Source: Pseudolabrys sp.
Lineage (GTDB): Bacteria; Pseudomonadota; Alphaproteobacteria; Rhizobiales; Xanthobacteraceae
NCBI GenBank assembly: GCA_017849615.1
Contig: JAFIGS010000004.1
Location: 1-64,000, forward strand
Direction of reading: 5' to 3'
Length of the DNA stretch: 64,000 nt
Each line of letters opens with the position of its first letter. The first letter of the stretch is position 1. Below, in pieces: positions 56,872 to 64,000 of the stretch. The translations under genes and the position numbers were made by a program. The notes below the pieces were generated by a model that was given only the letters and a program-made list of their open reading frames with translations, made no database searches and had not been told where the DNA came from.

Positions 56872-57585
56872 ATGAACATCAACAAGACGATCCTGATCGG
56901 CTTTGCGGCCACCAGTTTTCTGTCTGCGAGTATCTTGCCGGCCGCCGCCGCCGATGTCGCGCCGGTCAGCAAAGTGTTCTCTCCGGCCCGTGCCTTCACA
57001 TGGTCGGGCGTGTATGCCGGGGTGAGCGCGGGCTATGCGTTCGGCAACGCCGATACGTTCCTCGCCGTCGGCGGAGCGACCAATCCGTTCTCGTCGAAGT
57101 ACGACGGCTTCGTCGGCGGCGCCCAGCTCGGCTATAACTGGCAGGCCGGGTCTATCGTCTTCGGCGTCGAGGTCGAAATGAACTACGCCGATGTCAGCGG
57201 CACCGCGCTGGTCCCGACCACGACGGTGGTGACGACCAACAAGCTGGAATGGTTCGGCGCCGCGCGTGGCCGCATCGGCTATGCCTTCGACCGCATCATG
57301 CCTTACGTCACGGGCGGCGTTGCCTTCGGCAAGAACAAGCTCGAAGTGAACGACGTTGCCAACAACGTGAAGGTCAGCGATACCGCAACGCATGTCGGTT
57401 GGACGCTCGGCGGCGGTGTGGAAGTGGCGATGCGCGACAACTGGAGCGCAAAGATCGAGTATCTTCACGTCGATCTGGGCAACAAGAACAGCTACCTGGC
57501 CAGCATCATCGGCGGCCCTGGTTCGTTCATGGATGCGGACCTGAAATTCGGCCTGGTGCGCGCCGGCGTCAATTACAGGTTCTGA
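56872..57585 (+). CDS. outer-membrane beta-barrel protein (Omp25/Omp31-like)
   Basis: A 237-aa protein: signal peptide (ILIGFAATSFLSASILPAAA), then an 8-stranded barrel pattern beginning FTWSGVYAGVSAGYAFGN and ending with a terminal Phe after GLVRAGVNYRF, the BamA-recognition type. Typical of rhizobial Omp25/Omp31 proteins. The ATG at 56872 with GAAGGG upstream is chosen over an upstream extension. Confidence 0.9.
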   Translation: MNINKTILIGFAATSFLSASILPAAAADVAPVSKVFSPARAFTWSGVYAGVSAGYAFGNADTFLAVGGATNPFSSKYDGFVGGAQLGYNWQAGSIVFGVEVEMNYADVSGTALVPTTTVVTTNKLEWFGAARGRIGYAFDRIMPYVTGGVAFGKNKLEVNDVANNVKVSDTATHVGWTLGGGVEVAMRDNWSAKIEYLHVDLGNKNSYLASIIGGPGSFMDADLKFGLVRAGVNYRF

Positions 57586-57609
57586 CCGAAGACCTCGCGC
57601 CGGCCGCCG

Positions 57610-58980
57610 TCACGACGACAGCGGCTGGCTTTCTTCCATACCACCCTGAGCGAGGAACTGCTCCAGCCAGTGGATGTGATAATCGCCGTTGATGACGTCG
57701 GTCTCGCGCACCAGCGCCCGGAACAGCGGCAGCGTCGTCTCGATGCCATCGACCACGACCTCGTCGAGCGCGCGTTTGAGCCGCATCAGCGCCTCGGTGC
57801 GGGTCTTGCCGTGGACAATGAGCTTGCCGACCAGGGAGTCGTAATAGGGCGGGATCGTGTAGCCCTGATACACCGCGCTGTCGATGCGCACGCCGAGGCC
57901 GCCGGGCGGATGATAGTGCAGGATCTTGCCGGGCGACGGCCGGAATGACACCGGGTTCTCCGCGTTGATGCGGCACTCGATAGCGTGACCGAAGAAATTG
58001 ATATCGCTCTGCTTGAGCGTCAGTTCGGCGCCGGCTGCGACGCGGATCTGCTCGAAGATCAGGTCGATACCGGTGATCATTTCCGTCACCGGATGCTCGA
58101 CCTGGATGCGCGTGTTCATTTCGATGAAGTAGAACTCGCCGTTTTCATACAGGAATTCGACGGTGCCGACGCCGAGATACTGGATCTCGCGCATCGCCTT
58201 GGCGACGATCTCGCCGATCCTGTCGCGCGCCGCGACATTGAGCGCGGGTGAGGGGCTCTCCTCGAGCACCTTCTGATGGCGGCGCTGCAACGAGCAGTCG
58301 CGCTCGCCCAGATGAATGGCATTGCCCCTGCCGTCGCCGAGCACCTGGATTTCGATGTGGCGCGGCTTGCCGAGATACTTCTCGATATAGACGGCATCGC
58401 TGCCGAAATTGGCCTTGGCTTCCGAGCGCGCGGTGGACAGGGCGCAGGACAGTTCCTCCGCGCTGCGCGCGACGCGCATGCCCTTGCCGCCGCCGCCGGC
58501 CGCGGCCTTGATCAGCACGGGAAAGCCGATTTCTTTCGCGACGCGGGCGGCTTCGGCGTCGTCGGTCACGCCGCCGTCCGAGCCGGGCACGACCGGAATG
58601 CCGAGGCGCTTGGCGGTGCGCTTGGCCTCGATCTTGTCGCCCATGGTGCGGATATGCTCGGCCTTGGGACCGATGAAGTGGAGGCCGTGGTCGGCGAGAA
58701 TTTCGGCAAAGCGCGCATTCTCGGACAGGAAGCCGTAACCCGGATGCACGGCGTCGGCGCCGGTGATCTCGCAGGCGGCGAGAATGGCTGGGATGTTGAG
58801 GTAGCTGTCCTTGGCCGAGGGCGGGCCGATGCAGACGCTTTCGTCCGCGAAGCGCACATGCATGGCATCGGCGTCGGCGGTGGAATGCACCGCGACCGTC
58901 TTGATGCCGAGCTCCTTGCAGGCGCGCAGCACGCGCAGCGCAATCTCGCCGCGATTGGCAATGAGGATTTTATCGAACAT
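57610..58980 (-). CDS. accC: acetyl-CoA carboxylase, biotin carboxylase subunit
   Basis: A 456-aa ATP-grasp enzyme that carboxylates biotin on BCCP, the first half-reaction of fatty acid synthesis. It has the N-terminal [16 protein letters not shown], the glycine loop [28 protein letters not shown] with catalytic Glu/Arg, and KLIVHGKTR. The gap to accB is 162 bp and carries a palindromic repeat (58986-59120), unusual because accB-accC is normally tight. Confidence 0.96.
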   Translation of the reverse strand: MFDKILIANRGEIALRVLRACKELGIKTVAVHSTADADAMHVRFADESVCIGPPSAKDSYLNIPAILAACEITGADAVHPGYGFLSENARFAEILADHGLHFIGPKAEHIRTMGDKIEAKRTAKRLGIPVVPGSDGGVTDDAEAARVAKEIGFPVLIKAAAGGGGKGMRVARSAEELSCALSTARSEAKANFGSDAVYIEKYLGKPRHIEIQVLGDGRGNAIHLGERDCSLQRRHQKVLEESPSPALNVAARDRIGEIVAKAMREIQYLGVGTVEFLYENGEFYFIEMNTRIQVEHPVTEMITGIDLIFEQIRVAAGAELTLKQSDINFFGHAIECRINAENPVSFRPSPGKILHYHPPGGLGVRIDSAVYQGYTIPPYYDSLVGKLIVHGKTRTEALMRLKRALDEVVVDGIETTLPLFRALVRETDVINGDYHIHWLEQFLAQGGMEESQPLSS

Positions 58981-58985
58981 GGGGT

Positions 58986-59120
58986 TCTCTTGTCCCGGAC
59001 GCGGTGCAGCGCGTAGCGCAGCGGAGCGGTGCAGCGCAGAGCCGGGACCGTTCCAACCTGTGGCGGTCCCGGTTCAGCAGCGCACCACTCCGTGTTGCGC
59101 TGCGCCCGGGACAAGTGAGA
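58986..59120. repeat. palindromic dispersed repeat, copy 2, between accB and accC
   Basis: Same family as 17838-17976: TCTCTTGTCCCGGACGC at one end and GCGCCCGGGACAAGTGAGA at the other, with CAGAGCCGGGACC in the middle. It fills most of the accB-accC gap, so any transcript from accB into accC would carry a large hairpin. Confidence 0.8.
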
Positions 59121-59142
59121 GGTGCGCGCGGTCGCAAAGCTG

Positions 59143-59607
59143 TCACTCGATTATGACCAGGGGCTCGCCGAACTCCACCGGCTGACCGTCCTCGAACAGG
59201 ATCTGCGTCACCGTACCCCCGCGCGGCGCCGGGATCTGGTTCATGGTCTTCATCGCTTCGATGATCAGCAGGGTCTCGCCGGATTTCACCTTGGCGCCGA
59301 CCTCGATATAGGGGCGGGCGCCCGGTTCCGGCGCCGTGTAGGCGGTGCCGACCATCGGCGACTTGACCACGCCGGGGTGCTTGGCCGGGTCGATCGGCTT
59401 GGACACGGACTCGGTAATCGGCTGCGGCACCGCGGCGGCCCGCGGGGCGGGCGCGGCGGCGGCGGCAACAACGCCGCCACGGGCAACACGAATGCGCTGC
59501 CCCCCCTGCTCGATTTCGATTTCGGTCAGGCCGGTCTCGTCGAGCAGCTTTGACAGCTCCTGGATGAGCTCGCGGTCGACCAGAGGCGATTTCGGCGGTT
59601 TTGCCAT
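59143..59607 (-). CDS. accB: acetyl-CoA carboxylase biotin carboxyl carrier protein
   Basis: A 154-aa BCCP. N-terminal [20 protein letters not shown] domain, an Ala/Pro-rich flexible linker, and a C-terminal biotinyl domain with the biotinylated Lys in EAMKTMN (about K120). The thumb loop is present ([15 protein letters not shown]). It is upstream of accC and downstream of aroQ, on the same strand. Confidence 0.95.
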   Translation of the reverse strand: MAKPPKSPLVDRELIQELSKLLDETGLTEIEIEQGGQRIRVARGGVVAAAAAPAPRAAAVPQPITESVSKPIDPAKHPGVVKSPMVGTAYTAPEPGARPYIEVGAKVKSGETLLIIEAMKTMNQIPAPRGGTVTQILFEDGQPVEFGEPLVIIE

Positions 59608-59674
59608 TCAAACGGTTCCAGGTTGAGGCGCTAGCCCCGGCATCGCCGGGCACAAGCGCATAGCGTACGACTTC

Positions 59675-60127
59675 TTAACGTTCCTTAGCGCCGATCATGC
59701 CGGCAAGGCCTTCGATGGCCAGCGCGTAGCCGTGGATGCCGAAGCCGGCCAGCACGCCGCGCGCCACCTTTGAGACATAGGAGTGATGCCGGAAGCTTTC
59801 ACGCTGATGCACGTTGGTGAGGTGGATTTCGATGACCGGCAGCTCCGTCAGCGCCAGCGCGTCGAGAATGGCCACCGAGGTGTGGGTGTAGGCCGCCGGA
59901 TTGATGACAATGCCGGACGCCTTGTTGATGCGGGCTTCCTGGATGACGGTGACCAACTCGCCCTCGATGTTGGACTGCCTGAACACCATGTCGAGGCCGA
60001 AGCGCTTGCAGGTCTCGGCGCACAGGTTTTCGACATCCTTGAGCGTGGACGAGCCATATTTGGCCGGCTCGCGAACGCCGAGCATGTTCAGGTTGGGTCC
60101 GTTGAGGACGTAGATCGTTTGAGACAT
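59675..60127 (-). CDS. aroQ: type II 3-dehydroquinate dehydratase
   Basis: A 150-aa enzyme of the shikimate pathway. It has [19 protein letters not shown] at the N-terminus (Tyr of the lid loop), [25 protein letters not shown], and [19 protein letters not shown] with the catalytic His. Forms dodecamers. Located just upstream of accB, as usual in Rhizobiales. Confidence 0.95.
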   Translation of the reverse strand: MSQTIYVLNGPNLNMLGVREPAKYGSSTLKDVENLCAETCKRFGLDMVFRQSNIEGELVTVIQEARINKASGIVINPAAYTHTSVAILDALALTELPVIEIHLTNVHQRESFRHHSYVSKVARGVLAGFGIHGYALAIEGLAGMIGAKER

Positions 60128-60275
60128 TGCGAATTCCGGCAGTAATCGACGAGCGCCGCGCCTTGAATCGCGGGCGCGACCCAACCGGAACGCTTTATAG
60201 GTGGCCGAGGCAGAGAGGGGAAGAGCGCAGCCCAACTCGTGCGAGGCGGCGTAAGTACCTGAAATAAAATGACAA

Positions 60276-61412
60276 TCACGCCGCCGAGGCGAGTTCTCCC
60301 GTGGCCACGGTTTCAGCGGCGGCCCAATCGATGACATCGCGTATGGCCGCGAGGCGAGAGCGGCCGGCGGCGGTCGCCGCCTTGAACATGGCAGTTTGGC
60401 GGTCGCCGCTGGTGCCGACTTCCAGGATTTGGGCGAGGTGCGCGATTTCGGCGGCGCAGCCGAAGGTTTCAATGTCCGGCGCGATGAAGGAACCGATCTG
60501 GTCCAGCCACTGCCGGATCGTGATCGGCTGGCGGGTGAATGGCTCGACAAAGGTCGCGGCGATGCCATGGCGCTGGGCGTGCCACTTGTTTTCGGCGGTG
60601 ATGGCGCGGCCGACGCGGTCGAAGCCGACATTGACGCTCCGGTCGCGGTCGAGCGCGCTCACCAGGCAGCGAAACAGTGCGGCGATGGCGATGGCGTCGT
60701 CGAGGCGCGTGCAACTGTCGGCAATTCGCAATTCGAGGGTCGGGTTCGCGACTGAAGGACGGATTGCCCACCAGATGTAACTGGCATCCGGAATAATGCC
60801 GGCTCCGACCAGCGCCGCAACATATTCGTCGTAGTCCTGATTGGTGCGGAACAGTTCGGGCAGACCCGTGCGTGGCAATTCGTCGTAGGCGGCGAGCCGG
60901 TAGCCGGTGAGGCCGGTGAGGTGGCCCTGCCAGAATGGCGACGAGGTCGACAGCGCCAGCAGCAGCGGCAGATAGGGGGTGACGCGCAGCATCAGATTGA
61001 TACGGGTGTCGAGGTCGGGCACGGCGACATGGACATGCAGGCCACACATCATGTTGCGCAGGCCGATCATCTGCAGGTCATCCATGATGGCGCCGTAGCG
61101 CTCCTTCTGCGTCGGCATCATCTCGGGCCAGAAGGCGAGCGGAAAGGTGCCCATGGCTGCAATGCCGAGGCCGCGCTCGCGCGCGGCGTCGCCCAGCGCA
61201 AGGCGCAGCCGCGCCAGATGCGCCCGCGCTTCACCCATGGTCTCGCAAACCGGCGTCACGGTTTCGATTTGCGACTGCAGCATTTCGGTGGCGACGGACT
61301 TGCCGAGCGTTTGTTTGACGCGGGCGAGGAATTGCTTGTCGAGGCGTCGCACCGCGCGGCGCGACGACGCATCAAAAACGAAGAATTCCTCTTCCAGTCC
61401 GATCGTATACAT
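60276..61412 (-). CDS. carboxylate-amine ligase (YbdK/GCS2 family)
   Basis: A 378-aa GCS2-family ATP-dependent ligase. It has [10 protein letters not shown] at the N-terminus, [24 protein letters not shown] and [23 protein letters not shown]. Members show weak glutamate-cysteine ligase activity; the true substrate is unknown. It stands between aroQ and the DsbA-like gene, same strand, with a 148-bp gap to aroQ. Confidence 0.85.
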   Translation of the reverse strand: MYTIGLEEEFFVFDASSRRAVRRLDKQFLARVKQTLGKSVATEMLQSQIETVTPVCETMGEARAHLARLRLALGDAARERGLGIAAMGTFPLAFWPEMMPTQKERYGAIMDDLQMIGLRNMMCGLHVHVAVPDLDTRINLMLRVTPYLPLLLALSTSSPFWQGHLTGLTGYRLAAYDELPRTGLPELFRTNQDYDEYVAALVGAGIIPDASYIWWAIRPSVANPTLELRIADSCTRLDDAIAIAALFRCLVSALDRDRSVNVGFDRVGRAITAENKWHAQRHGIAATFVEPFTRQPITIRQWLDQIGSFIAPDIETFGCAAEIAHLAQILEVGTSGDRQTAMFKAATAAGRSRLAAIRDVIDWAAAETVATGELASAA

Positions 61413-61541
61413 TCGCGCTACAACCCGTTCGGCGGTTTCGGGTTCCCGCGCAGTCTAGACGTAAAATACCGCCGGACCAGCGGCCCGGCGGCTGTTGTTC
61501 ATAAGCAGATTGCCGCAGTGCGTTGCAGCGCAAATCGAGGA

Positions 61542-62306
61542 TCAGCAGGTCGCTTTGCCGCAGCGGGCGTTGTTGACCTTTTCCTGCAGCACTTCGAGGC
61601 CAACGGCGCCGATGACGACATCGTTGCCGATGACGTAGCTCGGAGTGCCGTTCATGCCGAGCGCTTCGGCGAGCTTGAAGCTTTCCTGCAGAGTGTCCCG
61701 CACTTCGCTGCTCGCCATATCCTTCTCGAGCCGCGCCATGTCGAGGCCGGCATCCTTGGCAGCCGCCATTGCGTGCGACTTGTCGGCCTGACCGCGTCCG
61801 CCGAGCAGCTTCTGATGGAAGGCGAGATATTTCTTGCCGGTCGGGTCCTGCATACGCACCGCGACCGCGACCTGCGCCGCCTCGACCGAGCCCGGTCCGA
61901 GCACCGGGAATTCCTTGAGGACGACCTTCAGGTTGGGATCCTTCATCAGCGCCATCATGTCTTCCATGGCGCGTTTGCAGTAGCCGCAGTTGTAATCGAA
62001 GAACTCGACGAGAGTGACGTCGCCCTTGGGATTGCCCAGGGTGACCTGACGCTTGGAGGAGAAGATCGTCTCGGCATGCTGCTTCACCGCGGCCTTGTGC
62101 TTTTCGGCCTCGGCGGCTGTTGAACGTTTCTCGAGTTCGGCCATCGCCTCCTGCAGCACCTCGGGATGTGCGATCAGATATTCGCGGACGATCGCGCCGA
62201 TTTCGTCGCGCTGCGGGCCGGAGAATTCGGCGGCGCTCGCGGACTGCGTCAGCGCCAGCGCGAACAGGCCCGCACATACGGCGAGAAGGCGGCTTGCGGT
62301 TTTCAT
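61542..62306 (-). CDS. DsbA family thiol:disulfide oxidoreductase
   Basis: A 254-aa periplasmic protein with signal peptide (LLAVCAGLFALALTQSASA). The thioredoxin-fold domain has the C-G-Y-C active site in FFDYNCGYCKRAME, and the cis-Pro loop is NGTPSYVIG. An extra N-terminal helical dimerisation segment (REYLIAHPEVLQEAMAELEK) is like that of ScsC/DsbG-type or BdbD-like proteins. Start at MKTASR. Confidence 0.9.
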   Translation of the reverse strand: MKTASRLLAVCAGLFALALTQSASAAEFSGPQRDEIGAIVREYLIAHPEVLQEAMAELEKRSTAAEAEKHKAAVKQHAETIFSSKRQVTLGNPKGDVTLVEFFDYNCGYCKRAMEDMMALMKDPNLKVVLKEFPVLGPGSVEAAQVAVAVRMQDPTGKKYLAFHQKLLGGRGQADKSHAMAAAKDAGLDMARLEKDMASSEVRDTLQESFKLAEALGMNGTPSYVIGNDVVIGAVGLEVLQEKVNNARCGKATC

Positions 62307-62328
62307 CGGGGTTGGTCCTTGTCGGTGT

Positions 62329-63753
62329 TCAATTACGGGCATTGGTTGAAGGCTTGTCGTTGGTGATGTCGTTGGCGCGCACCCAGGGCGGCGAGCCGAC
62401 CGGCAGGCGCGCCTTGGCGCGGGCGGCGATTTGCCGGGCCGTTGGTAGATCATTCCGGTTAAGGGCGGCTTGCGCGGCGGCGAGATCGGCGCGGCCCATA
62501 TCGCCCTTGCGGCCATAGGCCATGGCGAGTTGGTCATAGGCTTCCGGGATGGTCGGCTCCCGCGCCAGCGCCGAATTGAGCAACCCAACGGCTTCCTCGG
62601 CGCTGGCCGTGTTGTTCGAGCCGATCAGCGCCTGCGCCAGCATGACCTGGATGAGGGGAGCGCTGTTCGACAATTGCACCGCGCGGCGCAGCGGCGCCAC
62701 AGCCTCGGCGCCCCGGCCGGCTTCCAGCAGGGCCTGGCCCTTGAGTTCCTGGAAATAGGGATTGCCCGGCTGGGCCTGGATCAGCCCCTCGATCTGGGCG
62801 AGCGCGTTGCGAAGATCGGCGTGGCGATAGGCGGCGATGGCCCGCGCATAGCGCGCCGGCATGCTCTGGTCGCTCATGGGAAAGCGCCTTGCCACTGCGT
62901 CGGGCCGATCGAGGAAACCGGCGAGCTTGGCGCGCATCATGTCGTGACGCGCCTGCAGCGCCGGCGGGTCCTTGACGTCAAAATAAGGGCTCTGCCGCGC
63001 CACCACTTCCAGTGCGGCGACACGTTCCTGCGGCATCGGATGAGTCTGCAAATAGGGATCGACATAGCGCGAATTGAACAGCGCCTCGTTCGACAGCCGC
63101 TTGAACAGTTCGATCATGCCGCGCGACGACTGCTTCGAGGCATTGAGGAACTTGACGCCTGCGTGGTCCGCCGCGTCTTCCTGCGTGCGCACATAAGCGA
63201 GCAGCGAGCGCTGGATCGCCGATTGCGGCGCCATGATCGCCGCGGCGCCGGCATTGGCGCCGCCGGCAACCGCGGCGCCGGCGCCGAGCAGCAGCGCGAT
63301 GATGGATGCGGTCTGCGCACGAGCCAGTTGCTCGCGGAGTTTGAGCAGATGGCCGCCTGCCAGATGGCCCGTCTCATGCGCGAACACGCCGATGATCTCG
63401 TTCGGCGTCTTGGCGTCGAACAGCGCGCCGGCGTTGATGAAGATGTGGCGGCCGTCCATGACGAAGGCGTTGAAGGTGCGGTCGTTGAGCACCACGACGC
63501 GGACATTCTGCTGGGCGAGTCCGGCGGCGCGCAGGACGGGTGTGGCGTAATCGCGCAGCAGACTCTCGATCTCGGTGTCGCGGATGACCGACATGCCGCC
63601 GGAGCGCTGCTGCGCGGCCGCCGGCGCGGTCATCGGGCCGATACCGGCGACCGCCACCGCCGCGGCGACGCCGACGGCGAAAGCCCGGCGAAGGCGGCGG
63701 CCGGCGGCTGGCGCAAGCGAAGCGGTCCTGTTAGGTAAGCCCGTCAATTCCAT
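62329..63753 (-). CDS. M48 family metalloprotease with TPR region (BepA-like)
   Basis: A 474-aa periplasmic zinc protease. Signal-like N-terminus, then H-E-x-x-H in VFAHETGHLAGGHLL, with the downstream third ligand in TQEDAADH-like RTQEDAADHAGV. The C-terminal half has TPR-like repeats (AIAAYRHADLRNALAQIEGL, NPYFQELKGQALLEAGRGAE). Resembles BepA/YfgC, which degrades or helps fold stalled outer-membrane proteins. It ends 23 bp before the DsbA-like gene, a sensible operon pairing. Confidence 0.88.
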   Translation of the reverse strand: MELTGLPNRTASLAPAAGRRLRRAFAVGVAAAVAVAGIGPMTAPAAAQQRSGGMSVIRDTEIESLLRDYATPVLRAAGLAQQNVRVVVLNDRTFNAFVMDGRHIFINAGALFDAKTPNEIIGVFAHETGHLAGGHLLKLREQLARAQTASIIALLLGAGAAVAGGANAGAAAIMAPQSAIQRSLLAYVRTQEDAADHAGVKFLNASKQSSRGMIELFKRLSNEALFNSRYVDPYLQTHPMPQERVAALEVVARQSPYFDVKDPPALQARHDMMRAKLAGFLDRPDAVARRFPMSDQSMPARYARAIAAYRHADLRNALAQIEGLIQAQPGNPYFQELKGQALLEAGRGAEAVAPLRRAVQLSNSAPLIQVMLAQALIGSNNTASAEEAVGLLNSALAREPTIPEAYDQLAMAYGRKGDMGRADLAAAQAALNRNDLPTARQIAARAKARLPVGSPPWVRANDITNDKPSTNARN

Positions 63754-64000
63754 GGTCTTCTGAACGCTGGCCTTGTTGGCGCTTCGAGGCGATTGGCGCG
63801 GAAACTAGGCGACGCGGGTGAACCGGGTCAATGTAAGCCGATTTGACACGGCCCCATTGAATTTTTGCGGCGTTCGGTCATCACAAAATGGCGATTCTGA
63901 ACCCGCGATTCACGCCCGCGCAACCGGTGTCTGCCAAGCAAGCCGCCGAATACGGCAGCAGCGGGGCGGGACCGTCTCGACAGGACTAAAAGGCAATGCT
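63754..64000. other. upstream region at the window edge
   Basis: Presumed promoter region of the M48 gene. A 33-codon plus-strand frame (63888-63989) exists, but it has no ribosome-binding site and no recognisable sequence. No other feature seen. Confidence 0.3.

Noticed and set aside
63888-63989. 33-codon plus-strand frame at the right edge
   Set aside because: No ribosome-binding site and no recognisable sequence; not listed as a gene.

Overview
This is a GC-rich chromosomal window from an alphaproteobacterium, most likely of the Hyphomicrobiales (Rhizobiales). The pointers are the cell-cycle genes mipZ and divK-pleD, an EipB-type envelope protein, a B12-dependent ribonucleotide reductase (nrdJ), an NDUFA12-type complex I subunit, a phasin, and the aat/accC/accB/aroQ neighbourhood. 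Genus is not resolved.

Layout. 1-547 has no convincing gene but is dense in inverted repeats and looks like a structured RNA. 548-23362 is housekeeping: panC, mipZ, a VWA/J-domain pair, a SPOR-tailed D,D-carboxypeptidase, a phasin, a TadG-like protein, clpS-clpA, azlCD, HIT, a GNAT/FemAB-like protein carrying an in-frame insertion full of DnaA-box-like 9-mers, two paralogous Cys-rich secreted proteins, GDPD, RidA, eipB, dinB, divK-pleD, a hemolysin-III-type membrane protein and a lipoprotein. 23434-24276 is an AT-richer orphan gene.

The centrepiece is a complete Tn7-like transposon at 24472-44064 (19,593 bp). I could delimit it directly: both ends start TGT, share a 27-bp terminal inverted repeat (20/27 identical, ungapped, including TTTTCCGCA at the same offset), and are flanked by a perfect 5-bp duplication CTGGA. 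It lies 17 nt past the nrdJ stop codon. An orphan terminator reading in the nrdJ direction sits just outside the far end (24429-24459), so the element appears to have separated nrdJ from its terminator, in the way Tn7 uses glmS. It encodes TnsA, TniA/TnsB, TniB/TnsC and a 612-aa TniQ/TnsD in one overlapping operon. The cargo is a frameshifted GSU2403-type nucleotidyltransferase gene and a five-gene, translationally coupled DISARM-like anti-phage operon: N6-adenine-type methylase, a 907-aa unknown protein, DrmA, DrmB and DrmC. The gene mix combines class 1 and class 2 DISARM features.

44082-64000 is again chromosomal: nrdJ with a long leader, a rifampin ADP-ribosyltransferase followed by an HTH remnant, NDUFA12, a DUF2155 protein, aat, a four-gene signalling cluster, an AraC regulator divergent from an outer-membrane beta-barrel gene, accC-accB-aroQ, a carboxylate-amine ligase, a DsbA-like oxidoreductase and an M48 protease. 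A roughly 135-bp palindromic repeat occurs twice (17838-17976 and 58986-59120); the second copy lies between accB and accC. All function calls come from reading motifs; no database search was run.
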